Assembly: GCF_003634315.1 (NCBI RefSeq)
Contig: NZ_RBXL01000001.1
Location: 1,100,501-1,164,500 of the forward strand
Length of the DNA: 64,000 nucleotides
Direction of reading: 5' to 3'
Origin: Thiocapsa rosea
GTDB taxonomy: Bacteria > Pseudomonadota > Gammaproteobacteria > Chromatiales > Chromatiaceae
Made by a program: the position numbers and the translations under genes. The notes beneath the pieces are model-generated. The model was given only the letters and a program-made list of their open reading frames with translations, made no database searches and was not told the origin of the DNA. The stretch's first letter is position 1. The number at the start of each line of letters is the position of its first letter. Shown here piece by piece: positions 15,422 to 24,305 of the stretch.

Positions 15422-16363
15422 TCACCCTTGTGGAAGCAGGGGAAGCAGGAGAAATTCCAGCAGCGCCTTTTGCGCGTGAAGACGGTTCTCGGCTTCATCC
15501 CAGACCACGGATCTGGGACCGTCGATCACGGAGGCGGAGACCTCCTCGCCACGGTGTGCCGGCAGACAATGCATGAAGAGTGCGTCGGGCGCGGTCCGCG
15601 ACATGACGGCATCGTCCACTTGGAAGGGCGCGAACAATGCCTCGCGTTTCGCCTGCTCCTCTTCTTGACCCATGCTGGCCCAGACGTCGGTGACGATCAG
15701 ATCGGCCCCCTCGGCGGCCTCCTGCGGATCGCGCAGGATGGTGCAACGCCCTTGGACAGCGGCGAGCAGATCGGCCTGCGGCTCGAACCCTTCCGGACAG
15801 GCCACCCTGAGCTCGAAATCGAACACCTGTGCGGCCTCCATGAAGGAGTGGCACATGTTGTTGCCGTCGCCGATCCAGGTCACCCGTCGACCGCGGATAT
15901 CACCGCGATGCTCGTGATAGGTCTGCATGTCGGCCAAGAGCTGACAAGGATGCAAGCGATCGGTCAGGCCGTTGATGACGGGTACGCGCGAATGCGCCGC
16001 AAAACGCTCGACGATAGCGTGATCGAAGGTCCGGATCATCACCGCGTCGACCATGCGCGAGAGCACCCGTGCGCTGTCCTCGATCGGCTCGCCGCGTCCG
16101 AGCTGGGTGTCGCGCGGCGAGAGGAACAAGGCGTGACCGCCGAGCTGTACCATACCGACCTCGAAGGACACACGGGTGCGCGTCGAGGATTTCTCGAAGA
16201 TCATCGCCAAGGTGCGGTTCGGAAACGGCCGATAGTCCTCGCCGGTTTTCAACATCCGCTTGAGCTCGGTCCCCCGCGCGATCAGCCTGCGGGCCTCCTC
16301 GGAACTCAGATCGAGCAGGGATAGAAAGTGTCGGCAATGTGTCTGATCAGCATCCATGGACAT
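15422..16363 (-). CDS. argF: Ornithine carbamoyltransferase
   Basis: A 313-residue cytosolic enzyme making citrulline from ornithine and carbamoyl phosphate in arginine synthesis. The carbamoyl phosphate motif SSTRTR (59-64) is present, along with [11 protein letters not shown], the ornithine-loop region [11 protein letters not shown] and the catalytic [11 protein letters not shown]. The start is the ATG at 16361-16363 with GGAAGAG upstream. It lies 22 bp after argD in the same direction, so argD-argF is an operon. Confidence 0.96.
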   Translation of the reverse strand: MSMDADQTHCRHFLSLLDLSSEEARRLIARGTELKRMLKTGEDYRPFPNRTLAMIFEKSSTRTRVSFEVGMVQLGGHALFLSPRDTQLGRGEPIEDSARVLSRMVDAVMIRTFDHAIVERFAAHSRVPVINGLTDRLHPCQLLADMQTYHEHRGDIRGRRVTWIGDGNNMCHSFMEAAQVFDFELRVACPEGFEPQADLLAAVQGRCTILRDPQEAAEGADLIVTDVWASMGQEEEQAKREALFAPFQVDDAVMSRTAPDALFMHCLPAHRGEEVSASVIDGPRSVVWDEAENRLHAQKALLEFLLLPLLPQG

Positions 16364-16385
16364 CGTCTCTTCCGCGGGGCACTGC

Positions 16386-17564
16386 TCAGGCATCGCTGAG
16401 CCAGCGCTTGATCAGGGCAGTCAGCCCTTCAAGGAGTCGGTCGGCCTCTGCACGGGCCAAGATCAGGGGCGGCAGAAGACGGATGACCCGATCCGCCGTC
16501 ACGTTGATCAGCAGACCGGCCTCGAGCGCCTGCACGACCAGATCGGCACAGGGGCGATCCAGCTCGATCCCCAGCATCAAACCCCGCCCGCGCACCTCGA
16601 CCACGCCCGGCACGCCGCTTAAGGCCGTACGAAAACCCTCGAGTAAATAGGCGCCTTGCTCGGCCGCGTTGGCGATCAGGTCCTCGTCGACGATCGTCTC
16701 GAGCACGGCGCGCGCCGCGCGACAGACCAGGGGATTGCCGCCGAACGTGGAGCCATGCGCACCCGGCCCGAAGACCTCGGCCGCGGCCCCGCGGGCAAGA
16801 CAAGCACCGATCGGCACGCCATTGGCGAGACCCTTGGCGAGCGTGACCACGTCCGGGAAGGTCCCGCCGTGCTCATGCCCGAACCACCGGCCGGTACGCC
16901 CCATCCCGGTCTGAATCTCGTCGCAGATCAAGAGCCAACCGTGCCGATCGCACAATTCGCGCAGACGCTGCCCGTAGTCCGGTGCCGGGATGCGGATGCC
17001 GCCCTCGCCCTGGATGGGCTCGACCAGAATGGCCACGATGTTCGGACGATTGGCCGCCGCGGTCTCGATCGCCTCGACGTCGTCGTAAGGCACCCGCACG
17101 AAGCCCTGCACGAGCGGCTCGAAACCGGCTTGGACCTTACGATTGCCGGTTGCCGACAGGGTGGCGAGCGTGCGCCCGTGGAAGCTGTTCTCGGCGACCA
17201 GGATCGCGGGATTTTCGACCCCGCGCCGGTGAGCATAGAGACGTGCGATCTTGATCGCGGCCTCGTTGGCCTCCGCGCCGGAGTTGCCGAAGAAGACCCG
17301 GTCCATGCCGGACATCTCGGTCAGGATGGCGCCGAGGCGCTCCTGCTCGGTGATCCGGTACAGATTGGACGTATGCACCAACAGACCCGCTTGCTCGCAA
17401 AGCGCATCCCGAACCGCCGGGTGCGCATGCCCGAGCCCACACACCGCGATGCCCGAAAGAGCATCAAGGTACCGTCGGCCTTCCGTATCCCAAAGCCAAA
17501 CGCCCTCGCCGCGCGCAAAGGCGACCGGCAAGCGTTTATAGGTGGCCATCAAGGGTTCGGTCAT
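16386..17564 (-). CDS. argD: Acetylornithine aminotransferase
   Basis: A 392-residue class III PLP aminotransferase converting N-acetylglutamate semialdehyde to N-acetylornithine; the family often also serves as succinyldiaminopimelate aminotransferase. Visible features are the substrate-side [32 protein letters not shown], the GEGGI stretch, [14 protein letters not shown] and the PLP lysine in [11 protein letters not shown]. The start is the ATG at 17562-17564 ([11 protein letters not shown]). The leader contains an intrinsic terminator between a promoter-like sequence and the ribosome site, pointing to attenuation. Confidence 0.95.
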   Translation of the reverse strand: MTEPLMATYKRLPVAFARGEGVWLWDTEGRRYLDALSGIAVCGLGHAHPAVRDALCEQAGLLVHTSNLYRITEQERLGAILTEMSGMDRVFFGNSGAEANEAAIKIARLYAHRRGVENPAILVAENSFHGRTLATLSATGNRKVQAGFEPLVQGFVRVPYDDVEAIETAAANRPNIVAILVEPIQGEGGIRIPAPDYGQRLRELCDRHGWLLICDEIQTGMGRTGRWFGHEHGGTFPDVVTLAKGLANGVPIGACLARGAAAEVFGPGAHGSTFGGNPLVCRAARAVLETIVDEDLIANAAEQGAYLLEGFRTALSGVPGVVEVRGRGLMLGIELDRPCADLVVQALEAGLLINVTADRVIRLLPPLILARAEADRLLEGLTALIKRWLSDA

Positions 17565-17587
17565 TACGGCAGACCCCGCTGCGTCTC

Positions 17588-17629
17588 CAAAAAACAAAAA
17601 AGGCGGTTCCTCCACTAGGGAAACCGCCT
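17588..17629 (-). terminator. Intrinsic terminator in the argD leader (possible attenuator)
   Basis: On the minus strand AGGCGGTT...AACCGCCT forms an 8-bp stem (extended by GG/CC), followed by TTTTTTGTTTTTT. It ends 24 bases before the argD start codon. It may simply end the cytochrome b561 transcript, but a promoter-like sequence lies just upstream, so the argD transcript would have to read through it. Confidence 0.8.
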
Positions 17630-17651
17630 CTGCTCAAAGGCGAAGCCGGGG

Positions 17652-17681
17652 AATATAGCGCGAAAAGATCCTGAGCGACAA
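17652..17681 (-). promoter_or_regulatory. Possible promoter upstream of the argD leader terminator
   Basis: On the minus strand TTGTCG (17681-17676), an 18-bp spacer and TATATT (17657-17652). Transcription from here would give a leader of about 80 bases containing the terminator hairpin. Confidence 0.45.
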
Positions 17682-17803
17682 GAACCCGAGATATCTGATC
17701 CCCGACGAACCCGAGAAGACGCACGTTCGGCTGCAATCAAGAGGAGCCGACTCGATCGTCGGCCGATCTCCGAATGCATCGACATGGCGCTCCGAGTGGA
17801 ACG

Positions 17804-18355
17804 TCAGAACAGACTCATGCGCTTCATCACACCGTCATGTTTAATCCGCCAGTGATAGATCGCGGCAGAGACATGAATCAGGATCAAACCCAGAATGACC
17901 CAACCGACAATCCCGTGAAGCTGGAACAGCGTCTTGCTCAGCTCCTTGTTCTCGGGGACCAGGCCGGGTAGGGTGAGGTCGAAAAACTGCACCGGAAAAC
18001 CGCCGGTCGCCGTGCCCAGCCAACCCAAAACCGGCATCAGGATCAGGGCAACATAAAAGAGCGTATGCACGGTCAGACTGGCCGCACGCTCGAATCCGGT
18101 CAGAGGCGGTTGATAGACCGGAGACCGAAAAAGACGCTTGAGGCCAAGGCGCAGAAGCATCAGGGCAAGCAGCAGGATACCGAATGTCTTGTGGTAACCG
18201 TAGAGCTGATTGGTCATCTCCAATCCGACCAGATCCTTCAGCCCATCGAATCCGAGGGTACCCAAGAGGGACCCGACAGCGAGCAAACCCAAAACCAGCA
18301 GGGCAATCAACCAATGCAGGAGTCGCTGAGCATAGTTGTAACGAAGGGTCTCCAT
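17804..18355 (-). CDS. Cytochrome b561 (CybB-type dihaem membrane protein)
   Basis: A 183-residue four-helix inner-membrane cytochrome. Haem-ligand histidines are visible in RLLHWLIALLVLG (helix 1), LYGYHKTFGILLLALMLLR (helix 2), VHTLFYVALILMPVLGW (helix 3) and QLHGIVGWVILGLILIHVSAA (helix 4). Members oxidise ubiquinol, with superoxide as acceptor in the E. coli protein, or pass electrons to periplasmic cytochromes. GGAGGATTGG directly precedes the ATG. It appears to be a single gene whose transcript could end at the hairpin before argD. Confidence 0.9.
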   Translation of the reverse strand: METLRYNYAQRLLHWLIALLVLGLLAVGSLLGTLGFDGLKDLVGLEMTNQLYGYHKTFGILLLALMLLRLGLKRLFRSPVYQPPLTGFERAASLTVHTLFYVALILMPVLGWLGTATGGFPVQFFDLTLPGLVPENKELSKTLFQLHGIVGWVILGLILIHVSAAIYHWRIKHDGVMKRMSLF

Positions 18356-18572
18356 CCAATCCTCCGAAAGACATTGATGTGATTGATCACGTCGGCTGCG
18401 CTATGCTCCTTGCGCGCCAAAACGCCCAACCCCGGGCTATCCAACGCGGTTTCTTCCGGTCGCTTTCCAGCCATAAGGTAGTACCTGTGGGCACCGACAC
18501 AACCATCAATCGGACGCGGACGTCTTGGGCTTTGGCCAAACAAGAACGCCGAGACACCACGACAAGACGGAC

Positions 18573-19514
18573 ATGATCCGAACCGACGACAACTCGACCT
18601 TCTCCGATCGCGCCCGCGCGGCCCTGCTCGCCCATGCGTGCGGCGACCGCTTCGGCGCCCCGCTCGAGTTCGTGAAGGATGCGAGCGTACGCACCCGCCC
18701 GGTCCACTTAGGCCATTGGACCGACGATACCCACATGTCGCTCTATCTGGGCGCGGCGATCTTGGATCATGGACCGGGTCCGCTCGAGCCCGATCGTTTC
18801 GGTACGCTGGTGGGCGAGGCGTTCGTGCGCTGGAGCCATGACCCTCTGACCCCATCGACCGCGCCGGGCGGTACCTGCCTGACCGGGACCGCCCGCTTCG
18901 AGCGAGACCGCGACTGGACCGCCAGCGGGGTGCGCGAGTCCGACGGCTGCGGGGCGGTGATGCGGATCGTGCCCTTGGCGCTGGCCTTTCGGGGCGAGGA
19001 CCTGATCGATGCCGCGCGTATCTCGTCGCTGCTCACCCACGCCCATCCCAACGCGGTCGAAGCGGCCATCGCCGGGGCCTGGCTGGTCCGGGCGATCTTG
19101 GAGACGGGACGCTGGGACACGACGCTTGTCGAAGAGGCGATCCAAGGACTCGACGGGCCTTGGCATCAAGGCGGAGAGGTTGCCGCGAGCCTGCGCGCAG
19201 CACTGGCATGGGCGCGCCGCGGCGAGGACTGGCTCGACGAGGACGCCATCCCGCCGGGGGACGGCGGCTGGCGTTCCGGCAGTGCGCTGGGCCTCGCGGT
19301 GGGGGCAGCGCTGCGCTGGCCGGCCGATCTGGGTCTGGCGGTCGAGAAGGCCGCGCGAATCCGCGGTGATTCGGATTCGGTCGCCTGTCTCGCAGGCGCC
19401 CTGCTGGGCGCGGCGCTGGGCACGGGGGCGATCCCGACGTCGTGGCTCGACACCCTGCCGCAGCGCCCGGAGATTGCCGGGCTCGCGGATCGCCTGCTCG
19501 GGCTCGACGCATGA
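18573..19514 (+). CDS. ADP-ribosylglycohydrolase family protein (DraG-like)
   Basis: A 313-residue cytosolic hydrolase of the ADP-ribosyl-hydrolase superfamily, which removes ADP-ribose from proteins or nucleic acids using two Mg2+ ions. Metal-site motifs are seen: ACGDRFGAPLEF near the start, WTDDTHMSLYL (family T/S-D-D-T) and IRGDSDSVACLAGALLGA (family G-D-S/T-D). The start ATG at 18573 has only a weak ribosome site. No ADP-ribosyltransferase (DraT) or nitrogenase genes accompany it, so the target is unknown and it should not be called draG on this evidence. Confidence 0.88.
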   Translation: MIRTDDNSTFSDRARAALLAHACGDRFGAPLEFVKDASVRTRPVHLGHWTDDTHMSLYLGAAILDHGPGPLEPDRFGTLVGEAFVRWSHDPLTPSTAPGGTCLTGTARFERDRDWTASGVRESDGCGAVMRIVPLALAFRGEDLIDAARISSLLTHAHPNAVEAAIAGAWLVRAILETGRWDTTLVEEAIQGLDGPWHQGGEVAASLRAALAWARRGEDWLDEDAIPPGDGGWRSGSALGLAVGAALRWPADLGLAVEKAARIRGDSDSVACLAGALLGAALGTGAIPTSWLDTLPQRPEIAGLADRLLGLDA

Positions 19515-19637
19515 AGGCCACATACCCGCCGATGGCGGCGAGGAGGATGCGCTCGAGCAGGACGCGACCTCGCCAGCGCAACGACCGGAACGGGCGCGAC
19601 ACCGGGCCGACCTAAAGGCGTCCGAGCGCGCACGCCA

Positions 19638-21125
19638 TCAGAAACCTCCGCCGGTACGAAAGCCGCCGCCGCTCCCGCCGCGCTTCCGGGCGCCGCTCGA
19701 CCCACCCCTGCCGTCGGCGCGTCCGGCGCTCCCCCGGCCCAAACCGCCGAAGATGTCGCTCTGGCGACCCGCATCGCCGAGGTTGCCACTCCAGACGGTA
19801 CCCCGACGGAAGGCGCCTGAGCCGAAACCCGGATCGGAGCGCTCCGGGCGAGAGCGCTGCTGCTCCTGCATGACCCGCCAGAGGTTGCGTCGGTCCAGGG
19901 CGCCGTTCAGGAACTGCCCCAGCATCATGGCGATCATGGCCTCGTTGCCGAACTGCGAGTCCGCACGATCGTAGCGGTTGCGTTGGAAGTCCTTCCGCAA
20001 GGCATCGACCTCGTCGAGACGCTGGCGATCCCGTGCGAGCGACTCCCGCAGCGTTTGCAGTGCTCCATCGAGTCGGCGCCGCTCGTCCTCGCGCTCCAAC
20101 AAGCGGGCGACAATCAGGTCGTCGTCCGGGAAGGGGGTGGCGAGGGCCTCGCGACGCAGCTCAAGCAAGTCATCGCGCTGCAGCTCGGACGTCACCAGCT
20201 CCAGCGCCTTTGCGCTGTATTCGTCCTGCCCGGCGGCATAAAAGGCCTTGCGCACCTCGAGACCCTGCAGGTCGTTTTGCGCTTCGGCGAGACGCCTGTC
20301 GATGGCCTCGAGCGCCTCCTGTGCTTGGAGGATCTCTGCTTCGAGGGCCGGGATACCGTCCTCGACCCGTGCGGCTTCGTCGAGAGCCTTCAGGGCGGCA
20401 AGCTCGGCCTCGGCCGCGGCCGCGAGCGCCACGGCATGCTCGCGCAGGCGCTCGGGGATCTCGTTCAGGCGGGCATAGCTCGCGCTGGCGTCGGCATAGC
20501 CGATCAGGCCGGCAACCTTACCGTCGAGCCACCGCGTCAACGGCCACGCCTTGTAGCCGGGCAGGCCGTAGCGACGTTTCCACAGATACATGAAGAGCGG
20601 ATCGTCTCGGTACGAGACGCCCTTTTCTTCGCGTTCCTGCTCGCTGCGGTCCGCCTTTTCGGCGGCGTGCGCGGCTTTGCGCTCGGACTCGGTCGCACGT
20701 TGGAGCCGCGCCTTGTAGGCGTCATCGCCGGCGAGCCGGGCCTGGGTCAGGGCCTGGGTCGCGTCCGCAGCCTGCACAGCCGCATCGACCTGCGCGGCCT
20801 GCTCGCTGCGCTCCGACTCCAGGGCACGGAGTGCGGAATCCGCAAATTCGATCTGCTCCTTCAGCAGCGTCAGCGCGGTCTCGCGTTGGGCCAAAAGCGC
20901 CGCGACCTGCCGCTCGGATTGGTCCAGGTGCGTCAACAACGTGGCGTCGGCAAGCATTCCGACGCGAAGCTGCGCGAGCGCCTTATAGTCTTCGAGCTGT
21001 CCCCGGCGTTGCGCCTGCAGTTGCTGCTCGGCGGTCTCCACCCGGGCCTCGACCGCAGCGACCCGAGCGCGTGCCTCGTCGACCGCCCGATCGATCTCCC
21101 CGAGGGCTTGTCTGCCGGACATCAT
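19638..21125 (-). CDS. Coiled-coil protein with Gly-rich C-terminus
   Basis: A 495-residue protein of unknown function, third gene of a leftward operon. Residues about 1-170 and 235-390 are long Ala/Glu/Arg/Leu-rich coiled coils; a short conserved-looking patch between them (YRDDPLFMYLWKRRYGLPGYKAWPLTRWLDG) may be the functional core. The last about 60 residues are Gly/Arg/Ser-rich, ending GGSGGGFRTGGGF, reminiscent of disordered self-associating tails. No signal peptide or membrane helix is seen. It lies 100 bp after the DUF6384 gene. Confidence 0.75.
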   Translation of the reverse strand: MMSGRQALGEIDRAVDEARARVAAVEARVETAEQQLQAQRRGQLEDYKALAQLRVGMLADATLLTHLDQSERQVAALLAQRETALTLLKEQIEFADSALRALESERSEQAAQVDAAVQAADATQALTQARLAGDDAYKARLQRATESERKAAHAAEKADRSEQEREEKGVSYRDDPLFMYLWKRRYGLPGYKAWPLTRWLDGKVAGLIGYADASASYARLNEIPERLREHAVALAAAAEAELAALKALDEAARVEDGIPALEAEILQAQEALEAIDRRLAEAQNDLQGLEVRKAFYAAGQDEYSAKALELVTSELQRDDLLELRREALATPFPDDDLIVARLLEREDERRRLDGALQTLRESLARDRQRLDEVDALRKDFQRNRYDRADSQFGNEAMIAMMLGQFLNGALDRRNLWRVMQEQQRSRPERSDPGFGSGAFRRGTVWSGNLGDAGRQSDIFGGLGRGSAGRADGRGGSSGARKRGGSGGGFRTGGGF

Positions 21126-21225
21126 GCGCGGTCTCCAGAGTGAGCGGCTTCTGCCGCGAAGATCACGCCCGGATGGCGCAACCGAGCCGCATCTCGACGT
21201 GTTCGTTCAGTCGCAGAACCAGGAC

Positions 21226-22182
21226 TTACCATCGCGTGATGGCCCCGCCGGTCGTCGGCATATCGTATCGCGGAACCAGCTCGCCGCGAGCCTTGTAGCC
21301 GAAACGATCGCGGTCGACGATGCCGTCGTCCTGCTTGTCGCGTGCAACCGCGTTGAAGGTCTCCTCGTCCACGCGAAGACCCCAGATGGCCACGGTCTCG
21401 GTCTCGTGGGTCTCCTCGTTGCGGATCGGCACGGGGAGCACCCGCCCGGTCGGATCCACGGCCTCGACCAGAATGTAATAGTTGCGCGCACCCGTGTTGA
21501 CGTCCGGCACTCGCCAGACACCGGTCTGCTCGCCCGGACGGTTGACGATGCGCAGGCTGTATTCCTGCCCCAAGGTCGTGCGGGCCGCCTCCAGCTCGCG
21601 CAGCGCTCGGCGAGCGCCTTCGGTGTCGTCGTTGCGCAACGCGGATTGACCCGCGCCGAGAAAACGCTCCAGCGTCTCGCGCACTTGGTCGTTCTCCGCC
21701 AGTGCAACCGCCTCGGTGTGGACACGCACCAAGTCGTCCGGCAAGTCGGCATCCGGAGCCACGAAGGAGACGTAATGGATGGCGGCGGCGAGAACCATGA
21801 CGCCCAGAATGCCGCCGACCCATTTACCCCAGTTGCCGCGGCTGACATAGATCCGGGCAAGCCGGGTCGCGAGCGAACGGGGCGGCGGCGTGAAGGTGAA
21901 GCGCCCCTCGTGGAGGGCCGCCACACCCTGATCGATCACGTGGTCCGGCACATCGATCCCTTGGGCCGCGTAGATTTTGCGCAGACGCTCCTTGAGATCC
22001 TCCTCGCGGCCCAGGTCGTCGAGCTCGGTCTTGACGAGACGCTCGCGGCGTCTGAGCGTATCCACGACATCCATCGCGAGCATGACCTCGTCGAGCGGAT
22101 GGCTGCTGCCTGCAACCGCGGCCTGCGCCGCCGCTGCGCCGACCGGCCGCACGCCGCTCTCGACGGGGGTCTCGCTGCTCAT
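21226..22182 (-). CDS. DUF6384 family membrane protein
   Basis: A 318-residue protein. The N-terminal part (HPLDEVMLAMDVVDTLRRRE, then LKERLRKIYAAQGIDVPDHVI) matches what I recall of the DUF6384 family. One membrane segment follows (about 120-140, WGKWVGGILGVMVLAAAI), with a C-terminal domain outside it (NYYILVEAVDPTGRVLPVPI). The start at the ATG 22180-22182 overlaps the stop of the upstream gene (ATGA), so translation is coupled. The function is unknown. It probably works with its two operon neighbours at the inner membrane. Confidence 0.72.
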   Translation of the reverse strand: MSSETPVESGVRPVGAAAAQAAVAGSSHPLDEVMLAMDVVDTLRRRERLVKTELDDLGREEDLKERLRKIYAAQGIDVPDHVIDQGVAALHEGRFTFTPPPRSLATRLARIYVSRGNWGKWVGGILGVMVLAAAIHYVSFVAPDADLPDDLVRVHTEAVALAENDQVRETLERFLGAGQSALRNDDTEGARRALRELEAARTTLGQEYSLRIVNRPGEQTGVWRVPDVNTGARNYYILVEAVDPTGRVLPVPIRNEETHETETVAIWGLRVDEETFNAVARDKQDDGIVDRDRFGYKARGELVPRYDMPTTGGAITRW

Positions 22183-23387
22183 GCCTGAACCTGGAGAAGA
22201 TCGAGACCCTTGCCCTCCTCGGCGAGGCGCGCGAGCTTGCGCTTGCCTTCCTCCACCGCCTCGCGGATCTCCTCGGCATTGCGGGTACTTTGTGCGCGCA
22301 TCTCCTCGATGATCTCGTGCGATCGGGTCTGCCAAGTCACCACGGAGTCGACCAGCTTCTTGACCGCGTCGGCACGCACGGTCGGCCCGTAGCCCGCCCG
22401 AACCGCCGCTTCCTGAACCTTGCCGCCGATATCGGCCAGGACCTCGAGCGACTGGCTCACGCCCTCCTTCATCGCCTCCACCGTCTGTGTCCCCTCATGC
22501 AGCCCGAACATCCCGGTGAAGGATGCCGTGAGCGCCGTCAGCACGACCTCGTTGGTGCTGAAGAAGCTCACAGCTTGAGCATACACACGCTCCTTGGCGT
22601 TGGTCGTCTGGAGCAGGCGCGCCATGACCACCTCGGAGGTGTTGTAGGAGATGGTCAGATTGTCCGAGAGGTCCTTGGCGATCTGATAGCGTTTTTCTTC
22701 GAGCTGAAGGGCTCGCAACTGCTCGTCGCGGGCCAGCTCGAGGCGGGCGCGCTCGGCGGGCTCGCCCGAGGGATTCGCCTCCACCTGCGTCATGGCCTGC
22801 GCCAGCGCCGCCTTCGCGGCATCCAGCCGATCCTGTGCGGTCTCGAGCACTTCAAGCGCCAGCACCTCGGACTGCTTCAGGGCGCCGCGGAAGTCCTGAT
22901 ACGCCTCAAGGATCCGGTGCTCGCGCCGAATCTGGTCGTCGGTGGATGCGGTGACGTCCAGATAGCTCGTCTTGATCTTGTCGAAACGCGCGGCGATGTC
23001 GCCGCGCGTGACCTTCATCCAGACGTTGCTCATGCGCTCGAAGGTGTCGAGCTTACCGTCCTCGATTTGATCCACCATCATCTTGGCATCGTCGCGGATG
23101 CTGTTGAATGCCTTGGTGATGTCCTCGTAGCGACTGCCGATCTCCATCGCTTGGACCTGTCGGCGTACCACGTCGTTGAAGAGCGACGCCTGGCTGAGCG
23201 TCCGCGCAATGGCGGCGACGCGCCCTTCGTCCAGGGTCGAGATTTGGTTCAAGAGCGCGATGATCGGGTCGGCCTGCCGGTCGCCCTCGGTCGGGAGCAG
23301 GCCCAGGTCATGGAGGCCGTTCATGGCCTTGTCCAGATACTGCATGGGGGTCGCGCTCGCGACGGCAGCGGTCTCTGTGATGCTCAT
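22179..23387 (-). CDS. Helical coiled-coil protein, possibly TelA/toxic-anion-resistance related
   Basis: A 402-residue soluble, almost entirely helical protein and first gene of the operon. GGAGGACAACC precedes the ATG. A region of about 100-300 (DKIKTSYLDVTASTDDQIRR, then VVMARLLQTTNAKERVYAQA) has the helical spacing of TelA-like proteins, and similar genes are often labelled 'cell surface protein' without evidence. No signal peptide is present. The assignment to TelA is tentative. The divergent neighbour is a BON-LysM protein, and TelA, tellurite and stress loci do include such helical proteins. Confidence 0.6.
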   Translation of the reverse strand: MSITETAAVASATPMQYLDKAMNGLHDLGLLPTEGDRQADPIIALLNQISTLDEGRVAAIARTLSQASLFNDVVRRQVQAMEIGSRYEDITKAFNSIRDDAKMMVDQIEDGKLDTFERMSNVWMKVTRGDIAARFDKIKTSYLDVTASTDDQIRREHRILEAYQDFRGALKQSEVLALEVLETAQDRLDAAKAALAQAMTQVEANPSGEPAERARLELARDEQLRALQLEEKRYQIAKDLSDNLTISYNTSEVVMARLLQTTNAKERVYAQAVSFFSTNEVVLTALTASFTGMFGLHEGTQTVEAMKEGVSQSLEVLADIGGKVQEAAVRAGYGPTVRADAVKKLVDSVVTWQTRSHEIIEEMRAQSTRNAEEIREAVEEGKRKLARLAEEGKGLDLLQVQA

Positions 23388-23547
23388 GGTTGTCCTCCGC
23401 AAGGCCGGGGCGGATCCGCCGGCCTTGGACTGTGGTGAAGGTCGTCGACGGCGCAGATGCGCAATGGATGGCCGGGCGTCGTTGCGTGTGCTAGTTTTAG
23501 CCTTGCCGCGTTGGCGGTCAAGACGTTACAACTCACTGGGGGACACC

Positions 23548-23985
23548 ATGGGACTCTTCGATTTCGCGAAAGACATCGGCAAGAAGCTCTTCGGCAACGA
23601 AGCCGAGGCAGGGGATAAGATCAAGGCGGAGATCGAGCAGGACAACCCCGGGATCAAGGGATTGACCGTGAATTACGACAACGGCGTGGTCTCGCTGACC
23701 GGCGAGGCCGAGAGCCCGGAGGCGATGGAGAAGGCCGTGCTCATGGCCGGCAACGTCAAAGGCGTGGCGGAGGTCAAGGCCGACCAGCTCACCGCGCCGC
23801 CGCAGACCGCAGAGGTCGACTTCTACACGATCGAGAAAGGCGACACGCTCTCGGCCATCGCCAAGAAATACTACGGCGACGCCAACGCCTATCCCCGGAT
23901 CTTCGAGGCCAACCGGGAGGTCATCAAGGACGCCAACCTCATCTACCCCGGGCAGAAGATTCGTATCCCCAAGTCGGCCGGGTAA
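23548..23985 (+). CDS. kbp: BON-LysM protein (Kbp/YgaU family potassium-binding protein)
   Basis: A 145-residue cytosolic protein with a BON domain (about 25-85, IKGLTVNYDNGVVSLTGEAE) and a C-terminal LysM domain (about 93-142, YTIEKGDTLSAIAKKYYGDA ... YPGQKIRIP). Its length and order match E. coli Kbp, a K+-binding osmotic-stress protein. The GGGGGACACC ribosome site is just before the ATG. There is no signal peptide despite the LysM domain, as in Kbp. It is divergent from the TelA-like operon. D-, C- and B-type repeats follow its stop. Confidence 0.88.
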   Translation: MGLFDFAKDIGKKLFGNEAEAGDKIKAEIEQDNPGIKGLTVNYDNGVVSLTGEAESPEAMEKAVLMAGNVKGVAEVKADQLTAPPQTAEVDFYTIEKGDTLSAIAKKYYGDANAYPRIFEANREVIKDANLIYPGQKIRIPKSAG

Positions 23986-23989
23986 CCCT

Positions 23990-24065
23990 GTAGGGTGGAC
24001 GAGCGAGAGCGAAGTCCACCGATACCTGCGCGGGCGCTGGTGCACTGCGCTTCGCTTGTCCATAC
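23990..24065. repeat. GTAGGGTGGACGAGCG repeat (D family), copy 2
   Basis: Begins five bases after the kbp stop codon. The right arm (CGCTTGTCCATAC) is degraded relative to copy 1. A C-family palindrome follows within 10 bp, the same pairing of families as at 6633-6845. Confidence 0.82.
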
Positions 24066-24074
24066 GGCTCCGCC

Positions 24075-24155
24075 CCCCGGGATAGTCGACTTGCAGTCGA
24101 CATCGTGCGCTGGCCTGAGGGCCAGCGGGTCGACTGCAAGTCGACTATCCCGGGG
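24075..24155. repeat. CCCCGGGATAGTCGACT palindrome (C family), copy 2
   Basis: CCCCGGGATAGTCGACTTGC and its exact complement flank a GGCCTGAGGGCCAGCGG centre. Arms are longer than in copy 1. It sits between convergent genes. Confidence 0.85.
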
Positions 24156-24218
24156 AACGCGCTCTCAACTGCACCCCGGAACGGCACAACAGCAATTCGC
24201 AAGCCTGTTTTGATTATC

Positions 24219-24305
24219 CTAAATCGCGTCCCCGCCGAGACATCGCCCCCGCTCCGACCCCGCCCGCCACTGGAACCACGCGGTTGACCTCAAGACGCGA
24301 TTTAG
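24219..24305. repeat. 87-bp TIR element, B type, supplying the SNF2 gene stop codon
   Basis: Ends are CTAAATCGCGTC and GACGCGATTTAG, a variant with matched changes at both ends (C to T left, G to A right). The TAA of the leftward SNF2 gene (24302-24304) lies inside the right terminal repeat. Confidence 0.85.

Noticed and set aside
18372-18391. FNR-like site (TTGATGTGATTGATCAC) upstream of cytochrome b561
   Set aside because: The half-sites are a direct and not an inverted match at the right spacing; too weak to annotate.
18573-19514. Naming the ADP-ribosylglycohydrolase draG
   Set aside because: No draT or nif genes in the window, and the family has many other members.
19515-19637. Possible small membrane-protein gene after the coiled-coil gene (minus frame with LLERILLAAIGG)
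   Set aside because: The frame extends antisense through the ADP-ribosylglycohydrolase gene, lacks a convincing ribosome site and has no family similarity I can see.
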